Assembly (NCBI RefSeq): GCF_002735705.1
Contig: NZ_PDZL01000008.1
Coordinates: forward strand, 204,627-268,626
DNA length: 64,000 nucleotides
DNA from: Janthinobacterium sp. BJB426
GTDB lineage: Bacteria > Pseudomonadota > Gammaproteobacteria > Burkholderiales > Burkholderiaceae_D
Reading direction: 5' to 3'
Notes under the pieces: generated by a model
The model's input: the letters and a program-made list of their open reading frames with translations, nothing else
Databases searched by the model: none
What the model was told of the DNA's origin: nothing
Shown here: piece after piece, positions 43,007-51,137 of the stretch
How the letters are laid out: the number at the start of each line of letters is the position of its first letter
Numbering within the stretch: position 1 is the stretch's first letter
Position numbers and translations under genes: made by a program

Positions 43007-43195
43007 CTACAACACATTTGCCGCCACGGCCGAACTGTAGTTGCGCGCCAGGGCCGCGATGATGGCGGCCATCGCCTGCGGGTTGTCGGTAGCGCCGAAA
43101 TGCGCCGCATACAGGCGCTTGGCCGCCTCGACTTGCGCGTTCGTCAGTTTCACGGCGTAAGCCATGCGCACGGTTTCAGGATTGTTCAGCGTCAT
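43007..43195 (-). CDS. Hypothetical small protein (62 aa)
   Basis: ATG 43195 is preceded by AGGTGAAAA. The product, with 'LTNAQVEAAKRLYAAHFG' and 'PQAMAAIIAALARNYSSA', looks mostly helical and soluble, without signal or membrane segment. It lies divergent to the E1-like gene at 43331, and the intervening 135 bp contain two palindromic operator-like sites, so it may share that regulation. No family recognised. Confidence 0.5.
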   Translation of the reverse strand: MTLNNPETVRMAYAVKLTNAQVEAAKRLYAAHFGATDNPQAMAAIIAALARNYSSAVAANVL

Positions 43196-43236
43196 TTTTC
43201 ACCTTGAAGACAGGAATTTCGGTTGGCTCGTGTCCC

Positions 43237-43281
43237 TTGCCCGCGCAAAGGATTGCAATTACAATCGTTGTATTTGCAATC
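43237..43281 (+). promoter_or_regulatory. Promoter and MarR-type operators upstream of the E1-like gene
   Basis: TTGCCC (43237-43242), 17 bases, TACAAT (43260-43265) form a plausible sigma-70 promoter. Over its -10 lie GATTGCAATTACAATC (43251-43266) and, directly adjoining, GTTGTATTTGCAATC (43267-43281), both variants of the TTGCA-N2-TGCAA palindromes found near the marR gene 1.7 kb away. Confidence 0.6.
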
Positions 43282-43330
43282 GTATAGGTAATGTCTGCCT
43301 TGCGCAAGCGATACCGAGACAGGAGCCGCC

Positions 43331-44425
43331 ATGCATACACCCCTTCCCCATCCGCCACTGCCAGGCGGCGAGACGGGCCGCGCCGCCCATGCCTGCATGG
43401 CCGCGCTGGCGCCAGTGTCAGGATCGCCGCTGGCACATGCTTCGCCGCGCCGCGCGCTGGGCGCCATGGCTGGCAGCCTGAAGCAGGGCGGCGCCATGGT
43501 GGCGCGGATGCGCAAGGTGGGTACGCAGGCGGGACCATTCCCGGACGGCGACTCCTGGGAAGTGGGCGCGTCCGCGGGCGCCTGGGCCGTGCGCTATCGC
43601 CATGGCGCGGCGCAGCCGGAAAAGCCGCTGCTCTACCTGTGCAGCCCCGCCTTGCTGCCGGCCTTGCGCGCGGTGCTGGTTGAATCGGGAGGGCGTGGCA
43701 TCGTCTGCAATGATGCGGAAACGCAAGCCTCGCGCTGGCCGAAAGGCGTGCAGCCGGCGCTGCCCGCCTGGCTTGCCGCGCAGCACAATTGCATGCCGTT
43801 CGACCCGGCGACGGGCGAGGAAGTGCGCGCCATCCTGCGCGCGGCACTGGAAACGCTGTATGTGGAACAGCAGCCAGGTTATTACTACCTGGCCATACAT
43901 GATGCGGATGCGGTGGCGGCGCCCTTGTCGGCCGCCGATGCGGCAGCGGCCAGCCTGGGCATGTACCGCGTGTCGCCGCCGGATCCTGCGCCATGCCGGG
44001 TGCGTTTGTGCGGGGCGGGAAGGATGCTGGCCGTCGTCGCCGATGCCGCCCGCTTGCTGCAGGAGGACTGGGATATTGCCGCGCAAGTGTGGAGTTGCCC
44101 CAGCTACACGCGCCTGGCGCGCGATGCGCAGGCGGCGGAGCAGTGGAACCTGTGTCACCCGCGCGCCATTCCAAGACTGGCCCATGTGCGGCGCTGCCTC
44201 GATGACAGCGCCGCGCCCGTCATCGCCGTCACCGGCTATGGGCAGCACATCGCGGGCCAGATCGGCGGCCATGTGCGTGGGCGTGTCATCGCCATCGGCG
44301 CCGATACCAGCATGGAAACGAGTGCGCCGTGGCTGGTCGTCACCGCGTTGAAAGCGCTGGCCGACGATGGCGCGCTGCCGGTGCAGTTCGTCGAGTACGC
44401 GCTGCGGCGTTACGCCTTGCTCTGA
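43331..44425 (+). CDS. Truncated pyruvate dehydrogenase E1 (AceE)-like protein (364 aa)
   Basis: From about residue 140 the protein follows the last third of AceE: 'NCMPFDPATGEEVRAILRAA' aligns with 'NCISYDPTYAYELAVIIHDG' of the full-length AceE encoded 1.6 kb downstream, and 'AAQVWSCPSYTRLARDAQAA' with 'AADVWSATSLTQVRRDGLSV'. The thiamine diphosphate-binding N-terminal domain is missing, so it cannot be an E1 alone. The first ~80 residues are Pro/Ala-rich and unlike AceE. AGGAG at 43321 supports this start, so it is not simply a broken gene. Its 3' end overlaps the convergent marR by 16 bases. It might modulate or assemble with the full AceE; this is speculation. Confidence 0.7.
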   Translation: MHTPLPHPPLPGGETGRAAHACMAALAPVSGSPLAHASPRRALGAMAGSLKQGGAMVARMRKVGTQAGPFPDGDSWEVGASAGAWAVRYRHGAAQPEKPLLYLCSPALLPALRAVLVESGGRGIVCNDAETQASRWPKGVQPALPAWLAAQHNCMPFDPATGEEVRAILRAALETLYVEQQPGYYYLAIHDADAVAAPLSAADAAAASLGMYRVSPPDPAPCRVRLCGAGRMLAVVADAARLLQEDWDIAAQVWSCPSYTRLARDAQAAEQWNLCHPRAIPRLAHVRRCLDDSAAPVIAVTGYGQHIAGQIGGHVRGRVIAIGADTSMETSAPWLVVTALKALADDGALPVQFVEYALRRYALL

Positions 44426-44901
44426 ACCTTGCCCTGGCCTGCGCCGCGTGCCGCCTCGGCGGCGCGCACGAGGGCGGCGCTGAAGTCTTGCTGCCCGTCG
44501 CTGTCAAATTGCGCCAGGAACAGGTCGGCCACCGTGGCCTGGTACACGGCCCACATCTGCTTGCGCAGGATTTTCCCGTCTTCCGTGATGGAAACGAAGG
44601 CAGCGCGCCCGTCTTCCATCGAACGCGTGCGCGTCACCAGCCGGTCCGTTTCCAGCTTGTCCACCAGGCGCGTCAGGTTGTAGCGTTCGATGGCAAGCGC
44701 GTCGGCCAGTTCGTGCATGCGACGCGAACCGTCGGGGCCGCTTTCGAGTCCCCACAGCACGTCATACCACGCATATACGGGTAGCTTGGCCGCTGCCAGG
44801 CGGCGTTCGATCTCGCGGATCATCAAACGGTGCGTGCGCACGAATGAAAACCACAGGTCGGGCGCGGTTGCGGACTTGCTTGCAGGCTCAGTTGCAGACA
44901 T
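44410..44901 (-). CDS. MarR-family transcriptional regulator (163 aa)
   Basis: Winged-helix protein with 'KLPVYAWYDVLWGLE', 'RMHELADALAIERYNLTRLV' (recognition helix) and 'DKLETDRLVTRTRSMEDGRA' (wing), the MarR layout. The start at 44901 (MSATEPAS) has GGAGG eight bases upstream. It is divergent from the AceE-like gene and convergent with the truncated E1 gene. Palindromes of the same type flank both of those promoters and its own, so it probably represses all three units and itself. The inducer is unknown; MarR proteins often sense phenolic or oxidant signals. Confidence 0.85.
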   Translation of the reverse strand: MSATEPASKSATAPDLWFSFVRTHRLMIREIERRLAAAKLPVYAWYDVLWGLESGPDGSRRMHELADALAIERYNLTRLVDKLETDRLVTRTRSMEDGRAAFVSITEDGKILRKQMWAVYQATVADLFLAQFDSDGQQDFSAALVRAAEAARGAGQGKVQSKA

Positions 44902-44925
44902 CGGTATTCCTCCAGATCGATCATA

Positions 44926-44998
44926 GTTGCAAATGCAATTATAGCGCGATACAATGGCCGGCATAACGATTGCAAATGCAATGATTGCAGTAGCAATC
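44926..44998. promoter_or_regulatory. Divergent marR/aceE control region with three palindromic operators
   Basis: GTTGCAAATGCAAT (44926-44939), ATTGCAAATGCAAT (44969-44982) and GATTGCAGTAGCAATC (44983-44998). On the plus strand TTGCAA (44928), 16 bases, TACAAT (44950-44955) form a promoter, so site 1 covers the -35 and sites 2-3 lie just past the start of transcription, ideal for repression. Confidence 0.75.
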
Positions 44999-45035
44999 GA
45001 TCATGACGATGTATGCCCACCCTAAGGAGACTGCC

Positions 45036-47702
45036 ATGACCCCATCCCTCGCCGTACCCGATATCGATCCGCAAGAAACCAAAGAATGGCTGGAGGCGAT
45101 GCAGGCCGTCGTCGCCGTGGAAGGGCGCCCGCGCGCCCATTATCTGATCGACCAGCTCGTCGATATTGATGCCGCGCAGCACGGCGGCATGCATGGCCGC
45201 GTCACCACCGCCTATACCAACAGCATCGCCACGGCGCGCCAGCCCGCTTATCCGGGCGACCTGGTCATCGAGCGCCGCCTGAATGCCTACATCCGCTGGA
45301 ATGCGATGGTGATGGTGCTGCGCGCGGCCAAACACTCGAACGTGGGCGGCCACATCGCCACTTACCAGTCGGCGGCCGTGCTGTACGACGTCGGTTTCAG
45401 CCATTTCTTCCGCGGCCATACGGATCAGTTTGCCGGCGACCTGGTCTACATCCAGGGCCATTCCGCGCCCGGCATCTATGGCCGCGCCTATCTGGAAGGC
45501 CGCATCACGGAAGCGCAGCTGGACAATTACCGCCGCGAAGCGGGCCGCGAGGGCTTGTCGTCGTATCCGCATCCCCGTCTGATGCCCGATTTCTGGCAAT
45601 TCCCCACCGTCTCGATGGGACTGGGGCCGCTGACGGCTGCCTACCAGGCCCGTTTCATGCGCTACCTCGAGTATCGCGACTTGACGCCACACCAGGGTCG
45701 CAAGGTGTGGGCCTTCCTCGGCGACGGCGAGATGGACCAGCCGGAATCCCTGGCCGCCATTTCCCTGGGCGGCCGCGAGCACCTCGATAACCTGATCTTT
45801 GTCGTCAATTGCAACCTGCAGCGCCTGGACGGTCCCGTGCGCGGCAACAGCAAGGTCATCCAGGAGCTGGAGGGCACGTTCCGCGCGGCGGGCTGGCATG
45901 TCATCAAGGTCATCTGGGGCAGCGGCTGGGATGCTTTATTGCAGAGCGACACGAGCGGTTTGTTGCGTCAGCGCATGATGGAATGCGTGGACGGCGATTA
46001 CCAGACTTTCAAATCGCAGAATGGCGCCTATGTGCGCGAGCATTTCTTTGGCAAGTATCCGGAACTGCTGGCGCTGGTGGCACATATGTCAGACGACGAC
46101 ATCTGGCAGTTGACGCGCGGCGGCCACGATCCCGAAAAAGTCCACGCGGCCTACGCGGAAGCCATGCGCACGACTGGCCGGCCTACCGTGATCCTGGCCA
46201 AGACCGTCAAGGGTTTCGGCATGGGTGAGGCGGGCGAAGGGCAAAATATCAACCATCAGCTGAAAAAGATGAGCGCCGACGCCGTGCGCGCGTTCCGCGA
46301 CCGCTTCGCGCTGCCCGTCAGCGATGCCCAGCTGGAAGAGATGCCCTACCTGAAACCGGCGCCGGACAGTGAGGAAGGGCGCTACTTTGCCGCGCGCCGG
46401 GCGCAGCTGGGCGGCTACATTCCGGCCCGCATCAGCAAGGTGGCGCCCTTGCCCATACCGCCGCTGTCCACGTTCGCCACCCAGCTCAAGGATAGCGGCG
46501 AGCGGGGCGCGTCCACCACCATGGCCTTCGTGCGCATCCTCGGTACCCTGCTGAAAGATCCCGCCTTGAGCAAGATCATCGTGCCCATCGTGCCCGACGA
46601 ATCGCGCACGTTTGGCATGGAAGGCCTGTTCCGCCAGATCGGCATCCATTCCTACCTGGGGCAGCTGTACACGCCGCAGGATGCGGGCCAGCTCAGCTAC
46701 TACAAGGAAGCCAAGGATGGGCAGATCTTGCAGGAAGGCATCAACGAATCGGGCGCCATTTCCTCCTGGATCGCCGCCGGTACGTCGTACAGCAACCACG
46801 GCCTGGCCACCATTCCGTTCTACATCTTCTATTCGATGTTCGGCTTGCAGCGCGTGGGCGACCTGGCGTGGGCGGCGGCCGATGCCCGCACGCGCGGCTT
46901 TCTGCTGGGCGCCACGTCGGGACGCACGACACTGATGGGGGAGGGACTCCAGCACGACGATGGCCACAGCCACGTGCTGTCGTCCGTGATTCCCAACTGC
47001 ATCTCGTACGATCCCACCTATGCCTACGAGCTGGCCGTGATCATCCACGACGGCATGCGCCGCATGTTTGCCGAGCAAGAAGATATTTTCTATTACATCA
47101 CCTTGCTCAACGAAAACTATCCGCACCCGGCCATGCCGGCAGGCGCCGAGGCGGGCATCCTGCAGGGCCTGTACCTGCTGCAGGAAAGCCCGGCAGCGGC
47201 GGCCCCGCGCGTGCAGCTGATGGGCAGCGGCTCCATCCTGCGCGAAGTGCTGGCCGCCGGCGTGCTGCTGCAGCAGGATTTCGGCGTGGCGGCCGACGTG
47301 TGGAGCGCCACCAGCCTGACGCAAGTGCGGCGCGACGGCCTGTCCGTGGAGCGTTGGAACATGCTGCACCCGGACAGCGCACCCCGCGTGCCGTATATCG
47401 CGCAATGCCTGGCTGGCCGGCAAGGCCCGGTGGTGATCGCTACCGATTACATGAAGATCGTGGCCGACCAGGTGCGCCCCTTCGTGACGGACCGGCGCTT
47501 CGTTGCCCTGGGCACGGATGGCTTCGGCCGCTCCGATACGCGCGAATCCTTGCGCACCTTCTTTGAAGTGGACCGCCATTTCATCGTGCTGGCCGCCCTG
47601 ACGGCGCTGGCGGATGGGGGCCAGCTGCCGCGTAGCAAGATTGGCGAGGCCATCGCCAAATACGGCATCGACGTGGAAAAACTGGATCCCGCGTCCGTGT
47701 AA
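45036..47702 (+). CDS. aceE: Pyruvate dehydrogenase E1 component, homodimeric type (888 aa)
   Basis: Full-length AceE-type E1, which decarboxylates pyruvate (or a related 2-oxo acid) on thiamine diphosphate. ThDP/Mg motif 'VWAFLGDGEMDQPESLAAI' then 'NCNLQRLDGPVRGN'; His loops 'VGGHIATYQSAAVLYDVGFS' and 'FFRGHTDQFAGDLVYIQGH'; active-site region 'ISSWIAAGTSYSNHGL'. AAGGAG precedes ATG 45036. No E2 or E3 gene follows; the next gene is a GST. A dedicated MarR and a lone second E1 suggest an accessory or conditionally used enzyme rather than the housekeeping aceE, which normally sits with aceF/lpd. The substrate may therefore differ from pyruvate. Confidence 0.88.
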   Translation: MTPSLAVPDIDPQETKEWLEAMQAVVAVEGRPRAHYLIDQLVDIDAAQHGGMHGRVTTAYTNSIATARQPAYPGDLVIERRLNAYIRWNAMVMVLRAAKHSNVGGHIATYQSAAVLYDVGFSHFFRGHTDQFAGDLVYIQGHSAPGIYGRAYLEGRITEAQLDNYRREAGREGLSSYPHPRLMPDFWQFPTVSMGLGPLTAAYQARFMRYLEYRDLTPHQGRKVWAFLGDGEMDQPESLAAISLGGREHLDNLIFVVNCNLQRLDGPVRGNSKVIQELEGTFRAAGWHVIKVIWGSGWDALLQSDTSGLLRQRMMECVDGDYQTFKSQNGAYVREHFFGKYPELLALVAHMSDDDIWQLTRGGHDPEKVHAAYAEAMRTTGRPTVILAKTVKGFGMGEAGEGQNINHQLKKMSADAVRAFRDRFALPVSDAQLEEMPYLKPAPDSEEGRYFAARRAQLGGYIPARISKVAPLPIPPLSTFATQLKDSGERGASTTMAFVRILGTLLKDPALSKIIVPIVPDESRTFGMEGLFRQIGIHSYLGQLYTPQDAGQLSYYKEAKDGQILQEGINESGAISSWIAAGTSYSNHGLATIPFYIFYSMFGLQRVGDLAWAAADARTRGFLLGATSGRTTLMGEGLQHDDGHSHVLSSVIPNCISYDPTYAYELAVIIHDGMRRMFAEQEDIFYYITLLNENYPHPAMPAGAEAGILQGLYLLQESPAAAAPRVQLMGSGSILREVLAAGVLLQQDFGVAADVWSATSLTQVRRDGLSVERWNMLHPDSAPRVPYIAQCLAGRQGPVVIATDYMKIVADQVRPFVTDRRFVALGTDGFGRSDTRESLRTFFEVDRHFIVLAALTALADGGQLPRSKIGEAIAKYGIDVEKLDPASV

Positions 47703-47719
47703 CTTTTCGAGGAGTGATC

Positions 47720-48346
47720 ATGAAACTGTATTACGCAACGGGAATGTGTTCCCTGTCGCCGCACATCGTGGCCATCGAGGCGGGCATTGCGCTGGAGCTG
47801 GAAAGAGTTGATATTCGCAAGATTCCACGCGTCACGGAAACGGGCGCGGACTATGCGCAGGTGAATCCGAACCTGTACGTGCCGGCGCTGGCGCTGGACG
47901 ATGGCACTATCTTGCTGGAAGGCACGGCCATCGTGCAATACCTGGCCGACCTGGCGCCGGCCAGCGGCCTGGCGCCGCCGCCGGGCTCCCTGGCGCGCGT
48001 GCAGCTGCAGTCGTGGCTGGGTTTTATTGCCACCGAGCTGCACAAGGTGTTCAGCCCCTGGCTGTTCCACCCGGAATACGGCACGCAGGCGCAGGACGTG
48101 GCCCGCTCGCGCCTGGCCGCACGCCTCGACTATGTGGAGCGGCAACTGGCGGCCGGCGGACCGTATCTGCTGGGCGAGCGTTATTCCATCGCGGATGCCT
48201 ATCTGTACACCATCCTCAGCTGGTCGGCGCACACCAAGGTGGACTTGTCGGCCTTCCCGCACGTGAGGCGCTTGATCGAGCGTGTCGGCGAGCGTCCCGC
48301 CGTGCAGCAGGCCTTGCGCGAGGAGGAGGAGGAGGGCAGATATTGA
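47720..48346 (+). CDS. Glutathione S-transferase, beta-class-like (208 aa)
   Basis: N-terminal thioredoxin fold 'MKLYYATGMCSLSPHIVAIE' with Cys10 where bacterial beta-class GSTs bind glutathione, 'VNPNLYVPALALDDGTILLE' (cis-Pro) and 'GTAIVQYLADL'; the C-terminal domain is all-helical with 'GERYSIADAYLYTILSW'. The ATG at 47720 follows GAGGAGTGATC and lies 17 bases after aceE, so they form an operon under the MarR operators. It could detoxify an electrophile that is also the MarR signal (inference). An element copy with a terminator begins six bases after the stop. Confidence 0.88.
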   Translation: MKLYYATGMCSLSPHIVAIEAGIALELERVDIRKIPRVTETGADYAQVNPNLYVPALALDDGTILLEGTAIVQYLADLAPASGLAPPPGSLARVQLQSWLGFIATELHKVFSPWLFHPEYGTQAQDVARSRLAARLDYVERQLAAGGPYLLGERYSIADAYLYTILSWSAHTKVDLSAFPHVRRLIERVGERPAVQQALREEEEEGRY

Positions 48347-48352
48347 CAAAAC

Positions 48353-48476
48353 ATATTTCTATCATCACAACATAGAATTGGATGAATATGCTGCGATGCG
48401 GCATCATTCACCTGTCTCCTCTACTTCCTCACAGGAATTAGATTCAGCCCGCTCCCGCAGCGGGCTTTTTTTTGCC
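48353..48476 (+). repeat. 124-nt interspersed element, copy E (ends in terminator)
   Basis: ATATTTCTATCATCACAAC at the left, a hairpin ATGCTGC-GAT-GCGGCAT, CTGTCTCCTCTACTTCCTCA, CAGGAATTAGATTCAGCC and the terminator with loop TCCCGCA and eight T. Begins six bases after the GST stop. The core shows small differences (TCACAGGAATTAG) that keep the TTCC/GGAA pairing. Confidence 0.9.
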
Positions 48477-48576
48477 CATTTTTAAGGTGCAAAGCTGCGC
48501 ACGCTTGCTTGTCATCATCGCCATCGTGTTGCTTTTGTGCATGCTAAACTGGGCCTTCCCCAGACCAAGGTTCCTG

Positions 48577-50166
48577 ATGCTTCAATTATTTCGCCACACG
48601 CTGGAGTCCACGCCGATTCTCGCCCTGTTTCTCGTCATCGGCGCCGGTTATGCGCTGGGACGCATCAGCGTGTTCGGCTTTTCGCTGGGTGTGGGCGGCG
48701 TGCTGTTCGCGGGGTTGGCGCTGGGCGCCTTTGCTCCCGGTTCCGTGCCGCCGCCGATGGTCGGCTCCATCGGCTTGCTGCTGTTCCTGTATGGCATCGG
48801 CGTGCAGTATGGCGTGCAGTTTTTCGCCGGCTTGCGGGGCGCGGGGCAGAAACACAATCTGATCGCTTTTGTTGCCGTCATGGGCGGCCTGGCCGTGTCC
48901 GTCTGGGGCGGGCAGTGGATCGATATCTCGCTGCGCATGGCCAGCGGCGTGTTTGCCGGCGCCATGACCAGTACGGCCGCCCTGCAGGCGGCGCTGGAAG
49001 CGTCGCACGGCAATGGCGACGCGGCCGTCGGCTATGCCGTCGCGTATCCGTTCGGCGTGGTCGGCCCCATGCTGGGCCTGTACCTGGCCGGGCGGATATT
49101 AAAACCCGTGCTGACGCCGCCGCCGGCACCCATCGTCGTGTCCGAAATTACCATCGACGAAGCCACATTGGCGGGCGCGGCCCTGTCCGAACTGGCCGAT
49201 GGCCCGCTGGCGGGCGTGCAAGTAATCGGCGTGCGCCAGGGCCACCAGAACCGCTTGCCCGATCCTGGCCTGGTGCTGGGCGTGGGCGACGCGCTGATGG
49301 TGTCGGGCACGGTGGCGGGCGTGGAAGCGGCGCGCACGGCGCTGGGCCATCTGGATCCGGGCCGGCTGATGAAGGACCGCAGCGCGTTCGACGGCACGGA
49401 AGTGTTCGTGTCGGACGCGGAAATCGTCGGCGTGCCGCTGGGCGAGTTGAATTTGTCGAAAGATTTTCCCCTGCAGATCGCGTTCATCCGCCGCGGCGAT
49501 GCCATGATCCTGCCGCACCCGTTCCTGACGCTGGAGTTTGGCGACAGGGTGATGGCCATTGCGCCAGCGAAACATGCGGCCGACGTGCGCAAGCTGTTCG
49601 GCAATTCCATCACGGCCACGGCCGAGTTCAGCTATGTCTCGCTGGGCATGGGCATGGTCTTGGGTGTGCTGCTGGGCCTGGTGCCGATTCCCTTGCCATG
49701 GATAGGCTCGTTCAGCCTGGGCCTGGCCGGCGGCCCGCTGGTGATGGCGCTGATCCTGGGACGCCTGGGCAGGGTGGGCAAGATCAGCTGGCGCTTGCCC
49801 CTGTCGGCCAACCTGGTCATGCGCAACTATGGCTTGACGATTTTCCTCGCTTCCGTCGGCATGGCGTCCGGCTTGCCCTTCGTGCAGCAAGTGGGTGCGG
49901 ATGGCTTGCCCATGCTGGCGCTCGGCGCCGTGACGGTGCTGGTGGTGGTCGCATTGGTGGTGATTTTGGGCAAGGTCTTCCTGCGCCTGCCGTTTCCTGA
50001 ATTGCTGGGCATTGCGGCCGGCGCCACGGGCAACCCTGCCGTGCTGGTGTTCGCCAACCGCCTGGCCAAGTCGGACCGCCCGAATCTGGGCTACGCCATG
50101 ATTTTCCCCAGCATGACCATCGTCAAGATTGTTGCCGTGCAGGTGCTGCTGCATTTGTATGGGTGA
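48577..50166 (+). CDS. AspT/YidE/YbjL-type transporter with TrkA-C domains (529 aa)
   Basis: Two membrane blocks of about five helices each (residues ~5-185 and ~365-525) flank a soluble part with two TrkA-C-like domains ('LAGVQVIGVRQGHQNRLPD' and 'PLGELNLSKDFPLQIAFIRR'). This duplicated layout is the aspartate:alanine exchanger (AAE) family. Substrates of most members are unknown; di- or monocarboxylates or amino acids are typical. The start at 48577 has AAGG upstream; the frame extends to 48472 but that part lies in the upstream repeat's terminator. Confidence 0.8.
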   Translation: MLQLFRHTLESTPILALFLVIGAGYALGRISVFGFSLGVGGVLFAGLALGAFAPGSVPPPMVGSIGLLLFLYGIGVQYGVQFFAGLRGAGQKHNLIAFVAVMGGLAVSVWGGQWIDISLRMASGVFAGAMTSTAALQAALEASHGNGDAAVGYAVAYPFGVVGPMLGLYLAGRILKPVLTPPPAPIVVSEITIDEATLAGAALSELADGPLAGVQVIGVRQGHQNRLPDPGLVLGVGDALMVSGTVAGVEAARTALGHLDPGRLMKDRSAFDGTEVFVSDAEIVGVPLGELNLSKDFPLQIAFIRRGDAMILPHPFLTLEFGDRVMAIAPAKHAADVRKLFGNSITATAEFSYVSLGMGMVLGVLLGLVPIPLPWIGSFSLGLAGGPLVMALILGRLGRVGKISWRLPLSANLVMRNYGLTIFLASVGMASGLPFVQQVGADGLPMLALGAVTVLVVVALVVILGKVFLRLPFPELLGIAAGATGNPAVLVFANRLAKSDRPNLGYAMIFPSMTIVKIVAVQVLLHLYG

Positions 50167-50313
50167 TGGCGGTCAACAGCAGACATTCGCGTCAACGTGA
50201 CAATGTGTGAGTTTTTCTTCCTGGTAATTCGTTAAGCTCTGGATCCGCATTCTGCAGGAACCGCTCAAACAGATGAATGTGCAGGTGGTGCAACTGATAT
50301 AGGAAAGAAATTC

Positions 50314-50529
50314 ATGAGGAATAATGTATGGTTGGGTGCCGTATTTTTAGTATCTTTCCTTTCAGGATGCGCCAAATCTCCGCCAGAGAAGACCCCAGCG
50401 GAAATTGAAAAAATTGCGTTTGATTGTGGTGCAACAAAGCCACAAATTGAGGCATGGTTTGCAACGCATAAAACCGGTTGGGCGGAACACACCGCCGAGG
50501 GCGTAAAGTGCATTCAAGATCACCCGTAG
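50314..50529 (+). CDS. Small putative lipoprotein (71 aa)
   Basis: A hydrophobic N-terminus ends in the lipobox 'LSGC' (Cys 19), followed by ~50 residues with two further Cys ('AFDCGATKPQIEAWFATH', 'VKCIQDHP'). AAAGAAA precedes ATG 50314. Probably a lipid-anchored periplasmic protein; no family recognised. A+T-richer than average here. Confidence 0.65.
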   Translation: MRNNVWLGAVFLVSFLSGCAKSPPEKTPAEIEKIAFDCGATKPQIEAWFATHKTGWAEHTAEGVKCIQDHP

Positions 50530-50533
50530 GCGG

Positions 50534-50551
50534 CGAGGGAATATTCCCTCG
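50534..50551 (+). terminator. Perfect 18-bp palindrome followed by a T run
   Basis: CGAGGGAATATTCCCTCG lies five bases after the lipoprotein gene; a run of seven T follows about 18 bases later. It could be a weak terminator or an mRNA-stabilising hairpin. The gap to the T run is longer than usual. Confidence 0.4.
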
Positions 50552-50638
50552 GCACCGATGTCAGTCATGTTTTTTTCGGCCATCGATCAGCAATAAAGCC
50601 AGGTAACAAGCAATAAATACTGACGCAACAGAATTCAT

Positions 50639-51029
50639 ATGCCAATCAAAGCGAGTCCTTTTTGCTTCCAGGAGCAATTCGACTGGGGCGCAGACATATA
50701 CTCCGTTTATTACGATGGTGGCTTGGTAATACGCGTCCTTCGAAATCGCAACCAAGATGAGGGAATCGAGGTTACATTTTCCCAAGTTGAAGGTTTTCGG
50801 CTTCTGGATGAAATCTCTCTGGCGGAGTACTGGGTTGCTGAAGACTTCCCTTCAGCTTATCCGGTCCTTGAGGTGTTCGATGGCAAATGGGCGAGGGAAG
50901 AAGACGAGCGTCTTGGCCTATATCCAGCAGCAGCGAGAGTGGATCATTGTGACGGCTGGGGCCTGCGTCAGCGTTTTCTCGCAGCATGAACCAGAGATTC
51001 GTGATGCAGTCTGGCGTGCCAACGCTTAG
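50639..51029 (+). pseudogene. Frameshifted small gene of unknown function
   Basis: The frame from ATG 50639 encodes 'EQFDWGADIYSVYYDGG' through 'LAEYWVAEDFPSAYPVLEVFDG' and then degenerates. The +1 frame picks up in the same direction with 'AYIQQQREWIIVTAGACVSVFSQHEPEIRD' (given here in two parts: AYIQQQREWIIVTAG and ACVSVFSQHEPEIRD). I recall small uncharacterised proteins that combine both halves, ending in W-x-x-x-T-x-x-x-C-(V/L)-x-V-x-S. The switch lies about 50880-50905. This is either a real frameshift mutation or a sequencing error. Function unknown; immunity-like proteins have this style. Confidence 0.55.
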
Positions 51030-51137
51030 CGATTGCCCACGCTGAATGAATTGGGCCGCCAATGATTCAGTATCGCATCCCACGTCCGCTTTTGAGGTGA
51101 ATCCTGATAACAACTATCATTGGCAGTGAGGAAAACT

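Noticed and set aside
48472..48576. N-terminal extension of the AspT-type transporter
   Set aside because: The extension begins inside the terminator of repeat copy E, and a better start with AAGG lies at 48577.
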